64,000 nt of DNA from Flavobacterium sp. 123 (GCF_003634825.1 NZ_RBXD01000001.1:2564501-2628500), one strand, 5' to 3'; counted from the stretch's first letter, positions 9,890 through 18,888 are shown. Notes: generated from the letters alone by a model not told the origin. A program made the numbers and translations.

Positions 9890-10480
9890 ATGGATTTAAG
9901 TAAATACAATCAAATGCGTCATTTTAATGCTACAGCAGAACCTCAAGGAAATATAAAAAAAGCTAAAGGCGAATTGATTTTTGTTGTGCAAAAACACGCA
10001 GCTTCGCATTTGCATTATGATTTCCGATTAGAAATAGGAGGGGTGTTGAAAAGTTGGGCTATTCCCAAAGGACCTTCTATGAATCCTGAAAAAAAAAGAT
10101 TAGCTATTCTGGTGGAAGATCATCCGTATGATTATAAGGATTTTGAAGGAACAATCCCTGAAGGAAATTATGGTGCTGGAACCGTTATTGTTTGGGATCA
10201 AGGCACATATACTTCGATTAATAATAGAAATGATGTAACATCCCAATTAGAATCTGATTTCGCCAAGGGACATCTTAGTATTATTTTGAAAGGAAAAAAA
10301 CTTAAAGGAGAATTTGACTTATTGAAGTTTAAAACTAAAGAAGAATCAAGCTGGCTTTTAATCAAACAAAAAGATCAATATGCAACCGAGGATGATATTT
10401 TAAAAAGTACAAAGTCAGTTATTTCGAATCTGACTTTAGAAGAAATGGCACAGCAGGTTAATGAAAAAATAAAGCGATAA
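9890..10480 (+). CDS. Stand-alone LigD-type 3'-phosphoesterase (PE) domain protein
   Basis: This is the DNA polymerase-ligase N-terminal (PE) domain, which in LigD trims 3'-phosphates and ribonucleotides at broken DNA ends. The active-site residues known from Pseudomonas LigD are all present: His36, His42, Asp44 and Arg46 in KHAASHLHYDFRLE, and His78 plus Tyr82 in EDHPYDY. FEGTIPEGNYGAGTVIVWD is also typical. The 196-residue protein ends soon after the domain, with no ligase or polymerase fused. Its 3' end overlaps the convergent RMD1-family gene by 23 bp. No ku gene is nearby. The family is clear; its role as an end-processing enzyme is inferred. Confidence 0.88.
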   Translation: MDLSKYNQMRHFNATAEPQGNIKKAKGELIFVVQKHAASHLHYDFRLEIGGVLKSWAIPKGPSMNPEKKRLAILVEDHPYDYKDFEGTIPEGNYGAGTVIVWDQGTYTSINNRNDVTSQLESDFAKGHLSIILKGKKLKGEFDLLKFKTKEESSWLLIKQKDQYATEDDILKSTKSVISNLTLEEMAQQVNEKIKR

Positions 10481-11240
10481 GAATTTCCAGCCCAATTAAT
10501 ATAATTACAATCCATTCTAAGCGAGAACTTTCTCTGACATTAAGAACATCAGTAAACAGTGTAAGGTTGTCTTCTACAATTTGTAAGCGATAGTCTAAGT
10601 CTTTAAAACGGGTGTTGATATCAAAATTTCCTTTGAGTTGGCGATTAATAAGATTAAGTTCCTCGTTGTCCCAAACCATATTCGGGTCATCAAGAATGTA
10701 TAAATTATCAATAATACTATTTTTCACATTCAGTACTTTACCTATATATTTTAATAAATTAGTTTTGGAAATACTTAATTTACCACGGTGTTCTAATTCT
10801 AAAATGTAATGTTTAGAGGATGAAATAAGTTCGTCTGTAAGTACTTCATAATGCTCCAAGGCAACTGATTGACCTACATTCAGCATTACAATTCGCATAA
10901 GTGGCGCATCGATTGTATGCACTGAAATAGAAGCATTTTTGACAATTGCTTTAGTTGTATCTTGATTGGATTCAATTTTATATTCTTCAGAAAAATCTAA
11001 AGAAACTAGATTAGAAGCGTAATTTTTTAAAAAGTTGATAAACGCTGTTTTTGCTTCTAGATCATAATTTGCAAAAACAACTACGCCATAATCAAAAACG
11101 TATAAATACCTATTTGTTTCTGTAAAAGCATAAAATATTTCTGAAGTTGAACCTGAAAAAGCTTCAACTTGAAACTCAGCTCGAAATTTTCGAATATTGA
11201 AAAACTCAGCAATCTGAACGGCTTCTATTTGAATTTCCAT
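10458..11240 (-). CDS. RMD1/DUF155 family membrane protein
   Basis: Resembles the RMD1 family (DUF155), known from yeast Rmd1/Rmd8 and found widely in bacteria; the biochemical function is not established. The 260-residue protein has a soluble N-terminal alpha/beta region (YLYVFDYGVVVFANYD), then DNLYILDDPNMVWDNEELN and a helical part (FKDLDYRLQIVEDNLTLF, NVRESSRLEW), and one C-terminal membrane segment (IVIILIGLEILIALFF). This tail-anchored layout is usual for the family. It overlaps the phosphoesterase gene tail to tail. Confidence 0.82.
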   Translation of the reverse strand: MEIQIEAVQIAEFFNIRKFRAEFQVEAFSGSTSEIFYAFTETNRYLYVFDYGVVVFANYDLEAKTAFINFLKNYASNLVSLDFSEEYKIESNQDTTKAIVKNASISVHTIDAPLMRIVMLNVGQSVALEHYEVLTDELISSSKHYILELEHRGKLSISKTNLLKYIGKVLNVKNSIIDNLYILDDPNMVWDNEELNLINRQLKGNFDINTRFKDLDYRLQIVEDNLTLFTDVLNVRESSRLEWIVIILIGLEILIALFFH

Positions 11241-11424
11241 ATTGAATAATTTTATATAAAATTAGGAAATTTTAGTTTTGAAAAAATAAAACTATATCTG
11301 ATTTAATAAAACTGTAGCATTTTTGCTTTTTCTATTTTAGTAATTTGAATAGTGCTTTCATTTTGTTCGCGATTAAAGTAAAAAAAATGGGAAGTACTGA
11401 TTTCAGTATCTTCCCAAATTTATG

Positions 11425-11509
11425 CGGAGAAAGAGGGATTCGAACCCCCGGACCTGTTACAGTCAACAGTTTTCAAGACTGCCGCATTCGACCGCTCTGC
11501 CATTTCTCC
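11425..11509 (-). tRNA. tRNA-Ser (UGA)
   Basis: Read on the minus strand the 85-nt sequence starts GGAGAAA and ends TTTCTCC plus discriminator G, giving a 7-bp acceptor stem. The anticodon loop is CTTGAAA, so the anticodon is TGA. A long variable arm (class II) and a T loop GGTTCGAATCC are visible, as expected for serine. CCA is not encoded. A strong promoter lies just upstream (11572-11542). Confidence 0.95.
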
Positions 11510-11541
11510 AGTATGTCGCTTTCATTATCTGATTGCGAGTG

Positions 11542-11572
11542 CAAATATAAGAACCTTTTTTGGTTATGCAAA
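11542..11572 (-). promoter_or_regulatory. Promoter of tRNA-Ser
   Basis: On the minus strand TTTG (11572-11569), 19 bp, TATATTTG (11549-11542). It has the same geometry as the yebC promoter and ends 33 bp before the tRNA 5' end. Confidence 0.7.
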
Positions 11573-11677
11573 TCTATTTTTATAAAAAAAGCATCAATTT
11601 AATGGACTATTTTTTAAATGTTTCATTTTCTTTGCTTTAGGATAAACTTATTTTTGCTAAAAATGAAATAAATTATT

Positions 11678-12811
11678 TTAATACTTTACGTATTCCATTA
11701 TTTCTAAACCATATCCAATCATTCCAACACGTTTAGTGCCTTCCGTATTAGATACTAATCTGATTTTTGAAATATCAATATCGTGTAATATTTGAGCACC
11801 AATTCCAAAATCTTTATTGTCAATAACAATTTTGGGAGCTTTCATTTCTCCTTCGCTTTGTAATGCTTTAAGTTCTGTTATACGATTAAGCAAATTAACG
11901 GACTGCATATCTTGGTTAATGAAAATAATAGCTCCTTTTCCTTCTTCATTGATAACCTTGAACATATCATCTAATTGTTGTTCCGCATTATTAGTTAAGG
12001 TACCTAATAAATCGTTATTAACTTGAGAAGAGTGAATTCTTGTCAAAATAGATTCTCCTAAATTCCAATTCCCTTTTGTTAAGGCAATATGTATTTGTTT
12101 ATTGGTTGTTTGTTGGTAAGCACGTAATCTGAAAGTTCCAAAACGAGTTTCGATATCAAAATCTTCTTTCTTAACAATTAAGCTATCGTGTTGCATTCTG
12201 TAAGCTACTAACGCTTCAATTGAAACTAATTTCAAATCAAATTTCTTTGCCACTTTTACTAACTGTGGTAAGCGTGCCATTGATCCGTCTTCATTCATTA
12301 TTTCTACAATCACACCTGCTGATTTAAATCCTGCTAATCGAGCAAAATCTATTGCGGCTTCTGTATGACCAGTTCTTCTTAATACGCCTCCTTGCTTTGC
12401 GATAAGAGGGAATATATGTCCAGGTCGAGCTAAATCGTGCGGTTTTGTTTTAGAATCAACAAATGACAAAATAGTTTTTGCTCTATCTGCTGCTGATATT
12501 CCTGTTGTAACTCCATTACCACGTAAATCTACCGAAACGGTAAAAGCAGTTTCCATTGGGTCCGTATTATTACTAACCATTACATGTAATCCTAGTTCTT
12601 TGCAACGACTTTCGGTTAATGGTGCACAAATTAATCCGCGGCCATGAGTTGCCATGAAATTAATCATTTCTGGGGTTACTTTTTCGGCTGCAGCCAAAAA
12701 ATCGCCTTCGTTTTCACGATCTTCATCATCAACAACAATAATAATTTTTCCTTGTCGAATGTCTTCGATAGCTTCTTCAATAGTGTTCAGATGTATTTTG
12801 TTTGTAACCAT
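11678..12811 (-). CDS. ribB: DHBP synthase with degenerate GTP cyclohydrolase II domain (RibBX-like)
   Basis: The N-terminal half (about 1-205) is 3,4-dihydroxy-2-butanone 4-phosphate synthase, which makes the four-carbon unit of riboflavin from ribulose 5-phosphate: [36 protein letters not shown] and [11 protein letters not shown] are intact. The C-terminal half aligns with GTP cyclohydrolase II but has lost its zinc ligands: the three cysteines fall at Gln263, Asn274 and Ala276. The RQEGRG loop reads NQDMQS. This matches the described RibBX variant, so only the RibB activity is expected and a real RibA should be encoded elsewhere. It is the last gene of the tpx-dgkA-ftsK-lolA-lptF run, 7 bp after lptF. 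Confidence 0.9.
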   Translation of the reverse strand: MVTNKIHLNTIEEAIEDIRQGKIIIVVDDEDRENEGDFLAAAEKVTPEMINFMATHGRGLICAPLTESRCKELGLHVMVSNNTDPMETAFTVSVDLRGNGVTTGISAADRAKTILSFVDSKTKPHDLARPGHIFPLIAKQGGVLRRTGHTEAAIDFARLAGFKSAGVIVEIMNEDGSMARLPQLVKVAKKFDLKLVSIEALVAYRMQHDSLIVKKEDFDIETRFGTFRLRAYQQTTNKQIHIALTKGNWNLGESILTRIHSSQVNNDLLGTLTNNAEQQLDDMFKVINEEGKGAIIFINQDMQSVNLLNRITELKALQSEGEMKAPKIVIDNKDFGIGAQILHDIDISKIRLVSNTEGTKRVGMIGYGLEIMEYVKY

Positions 12812-12818
12812 TTAGGGT

Positions 12819-14252
12819 TTAATTTTGGGATGGAAATATTTTTTTAAATGCTTTTTGAAAGGGTGCTAATATAACATCCATGTTGATTAATCCGATATCA
12901 TTTGTAGCTCTATAAGTTAACAATATGGCGAGTGGAGTTAGAATAAAAGAGGACATCCAAGCACCCATAAATGGCGATAAACCTCCTTCTTGTGAAATTC
13001 TCTTACCAAATGTATTTATAAAGTGAAATGATATAAAAATTAAAACTGCAAATACAATTGGTAATCCAAGTCCTCCTTTGCGGATGATGGCTCCTAATGG
13101 TGCTCCAATGAAAAACATTAAAAAGCAGGCAAAAGCAATGACAAATTTATCGTATAAAGCAGATAAATGTTTGTTGATGTTTTTCTGTTTATTAGTTAAT
13201 TCTGTCTTTGATGCATCAATTGAAAAAATGGTGCTAGATAGGTTACTACTAGCAATTTTTAGTATTTCTGATTTTTTAGGATTATCAAATAAAGATAAAA
13301 TGTTTTTTTGAAAAGGTTTTGTTTCTTTTTTCAGTTTAATTTTGGGACTCTTTGGAATGCCAACTCTTTGGCTGATATTTTCAGAGAACGAAATAATATC
13401 TGTTTTTAGATTTTTGTTAAGGGAATCTAAAGTGTAGTTTAATTCGCTAGCAGTAAGCATGGTATTTGTATTGCTAACACTTTCATCGCTGATATCAACT
13501 TTGTTTAATTCGGATAAATCAATATTAATAATGTCTTTCTTAAAAGAACTTTTTACAAAAGGCATTTTGTCACGGTCTTCATATTTTTTCGGAATAACAT
13601 CTTCGTAGTAGTTTCCATCTTTTAGCACTAATTGCAAAATACTAGATTCTTTACTACTTATTAATTCACCATTTTTAGCCTTAATAACTTTTTTACTTCC
13701 ATCACCATTATTTGATTTTATATGTATGGTAATTCCAGTTAAAATGTTTCCGTTTTCACCGGATTTTTTATTCACTTTTATGTTATATAATCCCACATCA
13801 CTAAACTGCCCTTCGGCTATAGCCAATGCTGGTTTTGCTTGTGCGATATTTTTTCTGAAATTGACAAATTTATATTCTGCCAAAGGGATGATGTTATTTG
13901 CAAAAAAGAAAGCGACTATACTTAACAATGCTATAAAAAGCACTAAGGTTCTCATGGCTCTTTGCAATGATATTCCAGCAGATTTCATTGCGGCAAATTC
14001 ATAATTTTCAGATAAATCACCAAAAGTCATTATCGATGCTAATAGTACAGATAATGGGAGTACTAATGGAATTATTCGAGGCATCGAAAACATTAAAAAT
14101 TTAAATACCATTGGTAAATCTAAATCTTTACCTGCTAATTCAGCTATAAATAACCAAACGGTTTGAAGTATGAATATAAAAAAAAGAATTACAAATACAG
14201 TAGTAAATGTAATCAGGAATGTTTTAAGAATGTATTTGTCTAGAATTTTCAC
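12819..14252 (-). CDS. LptF/LptG family permease (YjgP/YjgQ)
   Basis: Inner-membrane permease of the LPS export ABC machine (LptB2FG), which lifts lipopolysaccharide from the membrane into the periplasmic bridge. The 477-residue protein has the family plan: KILDKYILKTFLITF start, three N-terminal membrane segments up to about residue 120, a large periplasmic beta-jellyroll region (130-360), and three C-terminal membrane segments (FVIAFACFLMFFIGAPLGAIIRKGGLG onward). The start codon is GTG. It lies 7 bp after lolA, which also serves envelope biogenesis. The paralogous partner permease must be elsewhere. LptF and LptG cannot be told apart here. Confidence 0.9.
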   Translation of the reverse strand: MKILDKYILKTFLITFTTVFVILFFIFILQTVWLFIAELAGKDLDLPMVFKFLMFSMPRIIPLVLPLSVLLASIMTFGDLSENYEFAAMKSAGISLQRAMRTLVLFIALLSIVAFFFANNIIPLAEYKFVNFRKNIAQAKPALAIAEGQFSDVGLYNIKVNKKSGENGNILTGITIHIKSNNGDGSKKVIKAKNGELISSKESSILQLVLKDGNYYEDVIPKKYEDRDKMPFVKSSFKKDIINIDLSELNKVDISDESVSNTNTMLTASELNYTLDSLNKNLKTDIISFSENISQRVGIPKSPKIKLKKETKPFQKNILSLFDNPKKSEILKIASSNLSSTIFSIDASKTELTNKQKNINKHLSALYDKFVIAFACFLMFFIGAPLGAIIRKGGLGLPIVFAVLIFISFHFINTFGKRISQEGGLSPFMGAWMSSFILTPLAILLTYRATNDIGLINMDVILAPFQKAFKKIFPSQN

Positions 14253-14259
14253 CTACGGA

Positions 14260-14997
14260 TTAATCTAATTTGTTGATGTAGTAATTTGGATATTTACTTT
14301 CGACAAAGGTAAATTGATTTTTTGACAAAGGTTGATTGGTTTTAAAAGAATTAACCGTTAAGGTAGTTTTTGTTCCTTTTTTTCCCATTTCAATCAAATT
14401 GTAGATATGTTTGGTTTGGACATCAATACCTAATAGAACTTCTTTTCTTTGGTCTCTTGAACTTAATGGTACTAATTTTACATATTGTATTTTTCTACCT
14501 TTAACATCCTGAACAATATCCATTGAATATTTGTATCCAGAATTAAAAAAAGTTAGCATTTTTGATGGTGTTACTGCGTTATCATCTTTTTCATTAACTG
14601 TAGATATGGTAACTTCTTCGTCTTCAGGAACTATAGTGTATGTTTTTTTTCCGTCAAAAATCTTAGTAACTCCCATGAAATTCAATACATATTGATTTCC
14701 TTTAAGCGTAACGTTTCCTTTGCTATCTTGATTGATGTTCTCTTTGGCATTGTTCAAAGAGTATTTGAAATCAATTACAATAGAGTTGTAACTTTTAACT
14801 TTAGCGGATACTTGATCTAAAAGTTCTTTTGCTTTTTTATCTTGTGCTTGAACAGTCAAGTTTAAAAGTACTAAAGCAGCTAGTAGTAGAAATTTTTTCA
14901 CGAATGAGCTTGAATTATTGTTCTTGGATTGATTGGGCTGATTTGGAACCATCAATTTTTGAATCTTAGATTTCATGGTATTAGTTGTTTTGTTCAT
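14260..14997 (-). CDS. lolA: Outer-membrane lipoprotein carrier LolA
   Basis: Periplasmic chaperone that carries lipoproteins from LolCDE to the outer membrane. The core reads as LolA: AKELLDQVSAKVKSYNSIVIDFKY, SKGNVTLKGNQYVLNF, DGKKTYTIVPEDEEVTIS. The frame is open from ATG 14997, which overlaps the ftsK end by 17 bp, but this gives about 32 extra residues before the signal peptide. GTG at 14901 starts VKKFLLLAALVLLNLTVQA, a compact Sec signal, and gives 213 residues; it may be the true start, with ATG 14976 as a third choice. The coordinates given are the longest form. It sits between ftsK and lptF in a tight run. Confidence 0.86.
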   Translation of the reverse strand: MNKTTNTMKSKIQKLMVPNQPNQSKNNNSSSFVKKFLLLAALVLLNLTVQAQDKKAKELLDQVSAKVKSYNSIVIDFKYSLNNAKENINQDSKGNVTLKGNQYVLNFMGVTKIFDGKKTYTIVPEDEEVTISTVNEKDDNAVTPSKMLTFFNSGYKYSMDIVQDVKGRKIQYVKLVPLSSRDQRKEVLLGIDVQTKHIYNLIEMGKKGTKTTLTVNSFKTNQPLSKNQFTFVESKYPNYYINKLD

Positions 14998-17434
14998 TGT
15001 TAAAGAATTGATCTAGAGAAGCCATGTCTGAAATGTTCACACTACGAGCTTTACTTCCTTCAAAAGGACCTACAATTCCTGCAGCTTCTAATTGATCAAT
15101 CAATCTTCCAGCTCTGTTGTAGCCCAATTTTAGTTTTCTTTGTAACAATGAAGCTGATCCTTGTTGTGCATTCACAATAATCTCAGCAGCTTCTCTAAAC
15201 AAAGTGTCTCTGTCAGAAATATCCATATCAAGATTAATGCCACTTTCCTCTCCAATGAACTCTGGAAGTAAATAAGCTGTTGCGTATGCTTTTTGGGATC
15301 CTATAAATTCGGTAATTTTTTCTACTTCTGGAGTGTCAACAAAGGCACATTGTACACGAACCATATCGTTTCCATTTGTATAGAGCATATCACCACGTCC
15401 AATTAATTGATCTGCTCCTTGAGCATCCAAAATAGTACGAGAGTCAATTTTTGATGTTACTCTAAAGGCAATTCTTGCAGGGAAATTAGCTTTAATTAAA
15501 CCTGTAATTACATTTACAGAAGGTCTTTGTGTTGCTATAATTAAGTGAATTCCAATGGCTCTGGCTAATTGCGCTAAACGTGCTATAGGAACTTCAACTT
15601 CTTTTCCAGCAGTCATAATTAAATCAGCAAACTCATCTACCACCAAAACGATGTAGGGTAAAAAGCGATGTCCATTTTCAGGATTTAATTTTCGAGACTT
15701 GAATTTATCATTATATTCCTTGATATTTCGAACCATAGCGTCTTTAAGCAATGAATATCGATTATCCATTTCTACACAAAGCGAATTTAATGTATTGACT
15801 ACTTTTGCATTATCAGTTATTATGGCATCATCTAAGTCTGGTAATTTGGCTAAGTAATGTCTTTCGATTTTATTGAATAGCGTTAGTTCTACTTTTTTAG
15901 GGTCAACCAAAACAAATTTTACTTCAGCAGGATGTTTTTTGTATAAAAGAGATGTTAATACCGCATTTAAACCAACAGATTTTCCTTGTCCTGTAGCTCC
16001 TGCCATCAATAAATGGGGCATTTTAGCTAGATCCACAACAAATGTTTCATTCGAAATAGTTTTACCCAATGCAATTGGTAATTCCATTTCAGCTTCTTGA
16101 AATTTAGCAGAGCCAATAACACTTTTCATAGAAACCATTGTTGGATTCTTGTTAGGAACTTCAATTCCTATTGTTCCTTTTCCAGGAATAGGAGCAATAA
16201 TACGGATTCCTAATGCCGAAAGTGATAAAGCAATATCATCTTCTAAACTTTTGATTTTTGAAATTCTGATTCCAGCTTCAGGTACAATTTCATATAAAGT
16301 TACTGATGGACCAACAGTTGCTTTAATTTGAGCAATTTCAATTTTATAATTGCGAAGGGTGTCAACAATCTTGTTTTTGTTTTCCTCTAATTCTTCTTGA
16401 TTAATAGTAATTCCACCTGTTGAATATTCTTTTAATAAATCAATTGTAGGGAATTTATAATTGGATAAATCCAAAGTTGGATCGAATAATCCAAAATCAG
16501 CCACTAATCGAGAAGCCAAATTTTCTTCAATAATATCTTCTTCTGGAGCTTTTTCAATCACAAAAGCGTCATCATTTGTTGGAATTACTTCAGGTGCTTT
16601 TGGAGTAATTGGTAAGGCAATTGATTTTAAAACAGGATCTAAATTGATGTCTGACGAATTACTTATTGTAGGTTTTAAAGCCTCTTTGTTAATTTCGAAT
16701 TGAGAACCAGTTGTTTTTATGTGGATAGTATCAAGTTCTTCATCTTCCGCTTCTGGAACCGCAAATTCTTCTAGATTATAGCTATTGTCAACTGTTTTGA
16801 AAGGATTTGAAGTAATATCCGTTTTAATTTCTTTTTTTGTGTTTTCAAAAAAAGATTGAATTTTTTCGGGTGAAAGTTTAATTTTAAAAATCAGATAGAT
16901 AATTAAACCAAAAATCAGTACTAATAAAGTTCCAGTTTTACCAATATAATCTTGTAAAAACAGGTTTAGTTCATAACCAATTGTTCCTCCTAACTCTGGT
17001 AGTGAAGTGGCAAAAAAACCAAATAGAACTGATACGATAATGATAACGAACAAATCCCAAAACCAAATGTTTTTTAATTTTCTCAAAGAAAGTCCAAGAA
17101 GCATATATATTCCCGTCAGAAAAAATAAACGAACAAATATAAATGAGGCAAGTCCAAAACCTTTATAAACGATTAAATCAGCTAAAAACGCACCAAATTT
17201 CCCTAGCCAGTTTCTCACTGTTTCTGTCCTGTCGGTTAATTTAGTTACAGCACTTTGATCTGCTTGACCGTAGATATAAAAAGATATGAAAGCAAGTAAT
17301 AAAGCGATTGAAAATAATACCAAAAGACTACCAAAAACAATTTTTTGTTGCTTTGATATTTTCCAGAATTGAGATACTTCAGACTCAGAACTATTTTTTT
17401 TGTCTAAAGATGATGCTTTTGCTGTTTTTGCCAT
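14981..17434 (-). CDS. ftsK: DNA translocase FtsK
   Basis: Septum-located motor that pumps chromosome ends apart and activates XerCD at dif. The 817-residue protein has about four N-terminal membrane segments (residues 30-190), a short acidic linker (200-330), the alpha/beta motor domain with Walker A GATGQGKS (Lys485) and Walker B IVLVVDEFADL, and a C-terminal winged-helix gamma domain (DTLFREAAEIIV, GSASLLQRKLKLGYNRAGR) that reads KOPS. The linker is much shorter than in E. coli, as usual outside gammaproteobacteria. It follows dgkA by 19 bp and overlaps the longest lolA form by 17 bp. Confidence 0.96.
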   Translation of the reverse strand: MAKTAKASSLDKKNSSESEVSQFWKISKQQKIVFGSLLVLFSIALLLAFISFYIYGQADQSAVTKLTDRTETVRNWLGKFGAFLADLIVYKGFGLASFIFVRLFFLTGIYMLLGLSLRKLKNIWFWDLFVIIIVSVLFGFFATSLPELGGTIGYELNLFLQDYIGKTGTLLVLIFGLIIYLIFKIKLSPEKIQSFFENTKKEIKTDITSNPFKTVDNSYNLEEFAVPEAEDEELDTIHIKTTGSQFEINKEALKPTISNSSDINLDPVLKSIALPITPKAPEVIPTNDDAFVIEKAPEEDIIEENLASRLVADFGLFDPTLDLSNYKFPTIDLLKEYSTGGITINQEELEENKNKIVDTLRNYKIEIAQIKATVGPSVTLYEIVPEAGIRISKIKSLEDDIALSLSALGIRIIAPIPGKGTIGIEVPNKNPTMVSMKSVIGSAKFQEAEMELPIALGKTISNETFVVDLAKMPHLLMAGATGQGKSVGLNAVLTSLLYKKHPAEVKFVLVDPKKVELTLFNKIERHYLAKLPDLDDAIITDNAKVVNTLNSLCVEMDNRYSLLKDAMVRNIKEYNDKFKSRKLNPENGHRFLPYIVLVVDEFADLIMTAGKEVEVPIARLAQLARAIGIHLIIATQRPSVNVITGLIKANFPARIAFRVTSKIDSRTILDAQGADQLIGRGDMLYTNGNDMVRVQCAFVDTPEVEKITEFIGSQKAYATAYLLPEFIGEESGINLDMDISDRDTLFREAAEIIVNAQQGSASLLQRKLKLGYNRAGRLIDQLEAAGIVGPFEGSKARSVNISDMASLDQFFNNEQNN

Positions 17435-17453
17435 TCCTGATTTTGAATTGTAC

Positions 17454-17828
17454 TTATAAAAGTATTGGAAGATAAATAATTAAGCCAATTATAATTGCTG
17501 TTACAGCTGCGAAAAAAACAGCTCCAGCAGCAATATCTTTGATGAAACCAATTCGTTGATGATAATCCGGATGTATAAAATCTGCTATTTTTTCTACTGC
17601 AGTATTCAATCCTTCAATACTCATTACTAAACCAATTGCAAAGATTTGAAAAAGCCAATCCGTTTTGGAAATACCAAAATAAAATCCAGCAAAAGTCAGT
17701 AGTAAACCTATTGAGAATTGAACCATCACACTGTGCTCTGTTGTAATTAATTTTACAGCACCTTTGAAAGCAAATGTTACACTTTTAAGTCTACCCGTAA
17801 AAAACGAATTGTCTTTTTGAAATTCCAT
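17454..17828 (-). CDS. dgkA: Diacylglycerol/undecaprenol kinase family protein
   Basis: Small integral-membrane kinase. Family members phosphorylate diacylglycerol or undecaprenol, recycling lipid carriers of cell-wall synthesis. The 124-residue protein has the DgkA plan: an amphipathic N-terminus (SVTFAFKGAVKLITTEHSVMVQ), a conserved acidic helix (EGLNTAVEKIADFIHP), KDIAAGAVFFAA, and three membrane segments. It sits 13 bp after tpx and 19 bp before ftsK, so it is probably co-transcribed. The choice between diacylglycerol and undecaprenol as substrate cannot be made from sequence. Confidence 0.9.
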   Translation of the reverse strand: MEFQKDNSFFTGRLKSVTFAFKGAVKLITTEHSVMVQFSIGLLLTFAGFYFGISKTDWLFQIFAIGLVMSIEGLNTAVEKIADFIHPDYHQRIGFIKDIAAGAVFFAAVTAIIIGLIIYLPILL

Positions 17829-17841
17829 TGATTTACTTTAA

Positions 17842-18339
17842 TTAAAGTACTGCTAAAGCAGCTTCGTAATTAGGTTCGTTTGCAATTTCTGAAACTTGTT
17901 CTGTATGAAGAATTTTTCCGTTTTCATCTGTAACAATAACAGCTCTTGAGTGTAAATGTGCTAATGGTCCATCAACGATATTAAGTCCGTTTGAAGTTCC
18001 AAAACTTCCAGTTTGAAAATCAGATAAATTAATTACATTTTCTAATCCTTCAGCACCACAGAAACGTTTTTGTGCAAAAGGTAAATCTCTAGAAATACAT
18101 AATACAGTTGTGTTGTTTAATGAACTAGCGCTTTCGTTAAATTTTCTAACAGAAGTAGCACAAGTTCCAGTATCAATACTTGGAAAAATATTTAAGACTA
18201 ATCTTTTTCCAGCAAAATCAGCAAGTGTAGCTATTGAAAGATCGTTTTTTACTAATTTAAAATCAGCAAGAGGTGTTCCAATTTTTGGTAATTCACCTGA
18301 TGTGTTGATAGGATTTCCTCCTAATGTTATGGCAGCCAT
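17842..18339 (-). CDS. tpx: Thiol peroxidase (atypical 2-Cys peroxiredoxin)
   Basis: Reduces hydroperoxides, using thioredoxin as electron donor. The 165-residue length is standard. Peroxidatic Cys60 lies in PSIDTGTCATSVRKFN and resolving Cys94 in AQKRFCGAEG; the 34-residue gap equals that of E. coli Tpx. A third Cys81 is present. It heads the six-gene run tpx-dgkA-ftsK-lolA-lptF-ribBX, with a TACTTTTG box 24 bp upstream (18370-18363). Confidence 0.95.
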   Translation of the reverse strand: MAAITLGGNPINTSGELPKIGTPLADFKLVKNDLSIATLADFAGKRLVLNIFPSIDTGTCATSVRKFNESASSLNNTTVLCISRDLPFAQKRFCGAEGLENVINLSDFQTGSFGTSNGLNIVDGPLAHLHSRAVIVTDENGKILHTEQVSEIANEPNYEAALAVL

Positions 18340-18362
18340 ATTGTATGTTTTTTATTGAGGTT

Positions 18363-18370
18363 CAAAAGTA
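18363..18370 (-). promoter_or_regulatory. -7 box of the tpx-ftsK-ribBX run
   Basis: TACTTTTG on the minus strand matches TAnnTTTG and ends 24 bp before the tpx ATG. I see no clear -33 TTG at the usual distance. Confidence 0.45.
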
Positions 18371-18432
18371 TGAAAATTATTTAAGATTTTGTTAAAAATG
18401 GATAAAGAACGGGAACTAAAAAAAATATTGAA

Positions 18433-18466
18433 TAAAAAAAAACGCACTCATAGCGGAGCACGTTTT
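18433..18466 (-). terminator. Rho-independent terminator after the redox run
   Basis: On the minus strand AAAACGTGCTC, a 6-nt loop, GAGTGCGTTTT and a continuing T-run form a stem with two G-T pairs. It lies downstream of the small DUF6952-like gene and upstream of the tpx promoter, separating the two runs. Confidence 0.75.
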
Positions 18467-18518
18467 GTAAAAGCAAGATTTTTTATCTTATCAAGATTTA
18501 TTAAGGTTTGATTCTGAT

Positions 18519-18776
18519 TTATTTATCGATAGAACCAAGTACTCGTTTCATAAAAGTGTTTAACGCTTCTTTTTTATCAGCACCATCTTTTATCAATTTG
18601 TTCACTTCTAATGCGCCATACATATTTGAAATCAATTCCCCTATAACATCTAATTCTTCGTCTTTCAACGAGGCAATTTCTGTCATAGCCTCAAGAACTT
18701 CAATAGTTTCAATGATATAATCTTGATCGTTTTCTTCTATAAACTGTGTTAAATGCTTGATTACAGGTAATTTCAT
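18519..18776 (-). CDS. Small conserved protein, DUF6952-like
   Basis: An 85-residue soluble, helical, acidic protein that I recognise only as resembling the flavobacterial DUF6952 family; the function is unknown. It starts MKLPVIKHLTQFIEEN, continues IETIEVLEAMTEIASLKDEELDVIGELISNMYGA and ends GSIDK. No cysteine, metal motif or membrane segment is present. Its place directly after a thioredoxin-like and a peroxiredoxin gene on the same strand suggests a part in thiol or peroxide defence, but that is position only. Confidence 0.8.
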   Translation of the reverse strand: MKLPVIKHLTQFIEENDQDYIIETIEVLEAMTEIASLKDEELDVIGELISNMYGALEVNKLIKDGADKKEALNTFMKRVLGSIDK

Positions 18777-18888
18777 CTTTTTTTAAGTTTTAAGTTTAAG
18801 GTTTTTTAAGTTTAAGATTTTTAAAGACTGTTGCTTAGTACTTTTATTTATGAAGTCAGGCAACTCAAAACTTTAAACTAAGAAATCA

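Noticed and set aside
11345..11602. An 85-codon ORF running across the tRNA-Ser region
   Set aside because: It reads the reverse complement of a tRNA gene; the GIRTPG and [13 protein letters not shown] stretches are only tRNA arms translated.
18780..18888. Repeated AAGTTTAAGG-like phrases between the thioredoxin and the DUF6952-like gene
   Set aside because: Short AT-rich degenerate motif also seen near 1500 and 30030; looks like common spacer sequence of this genome, with no defined unit.
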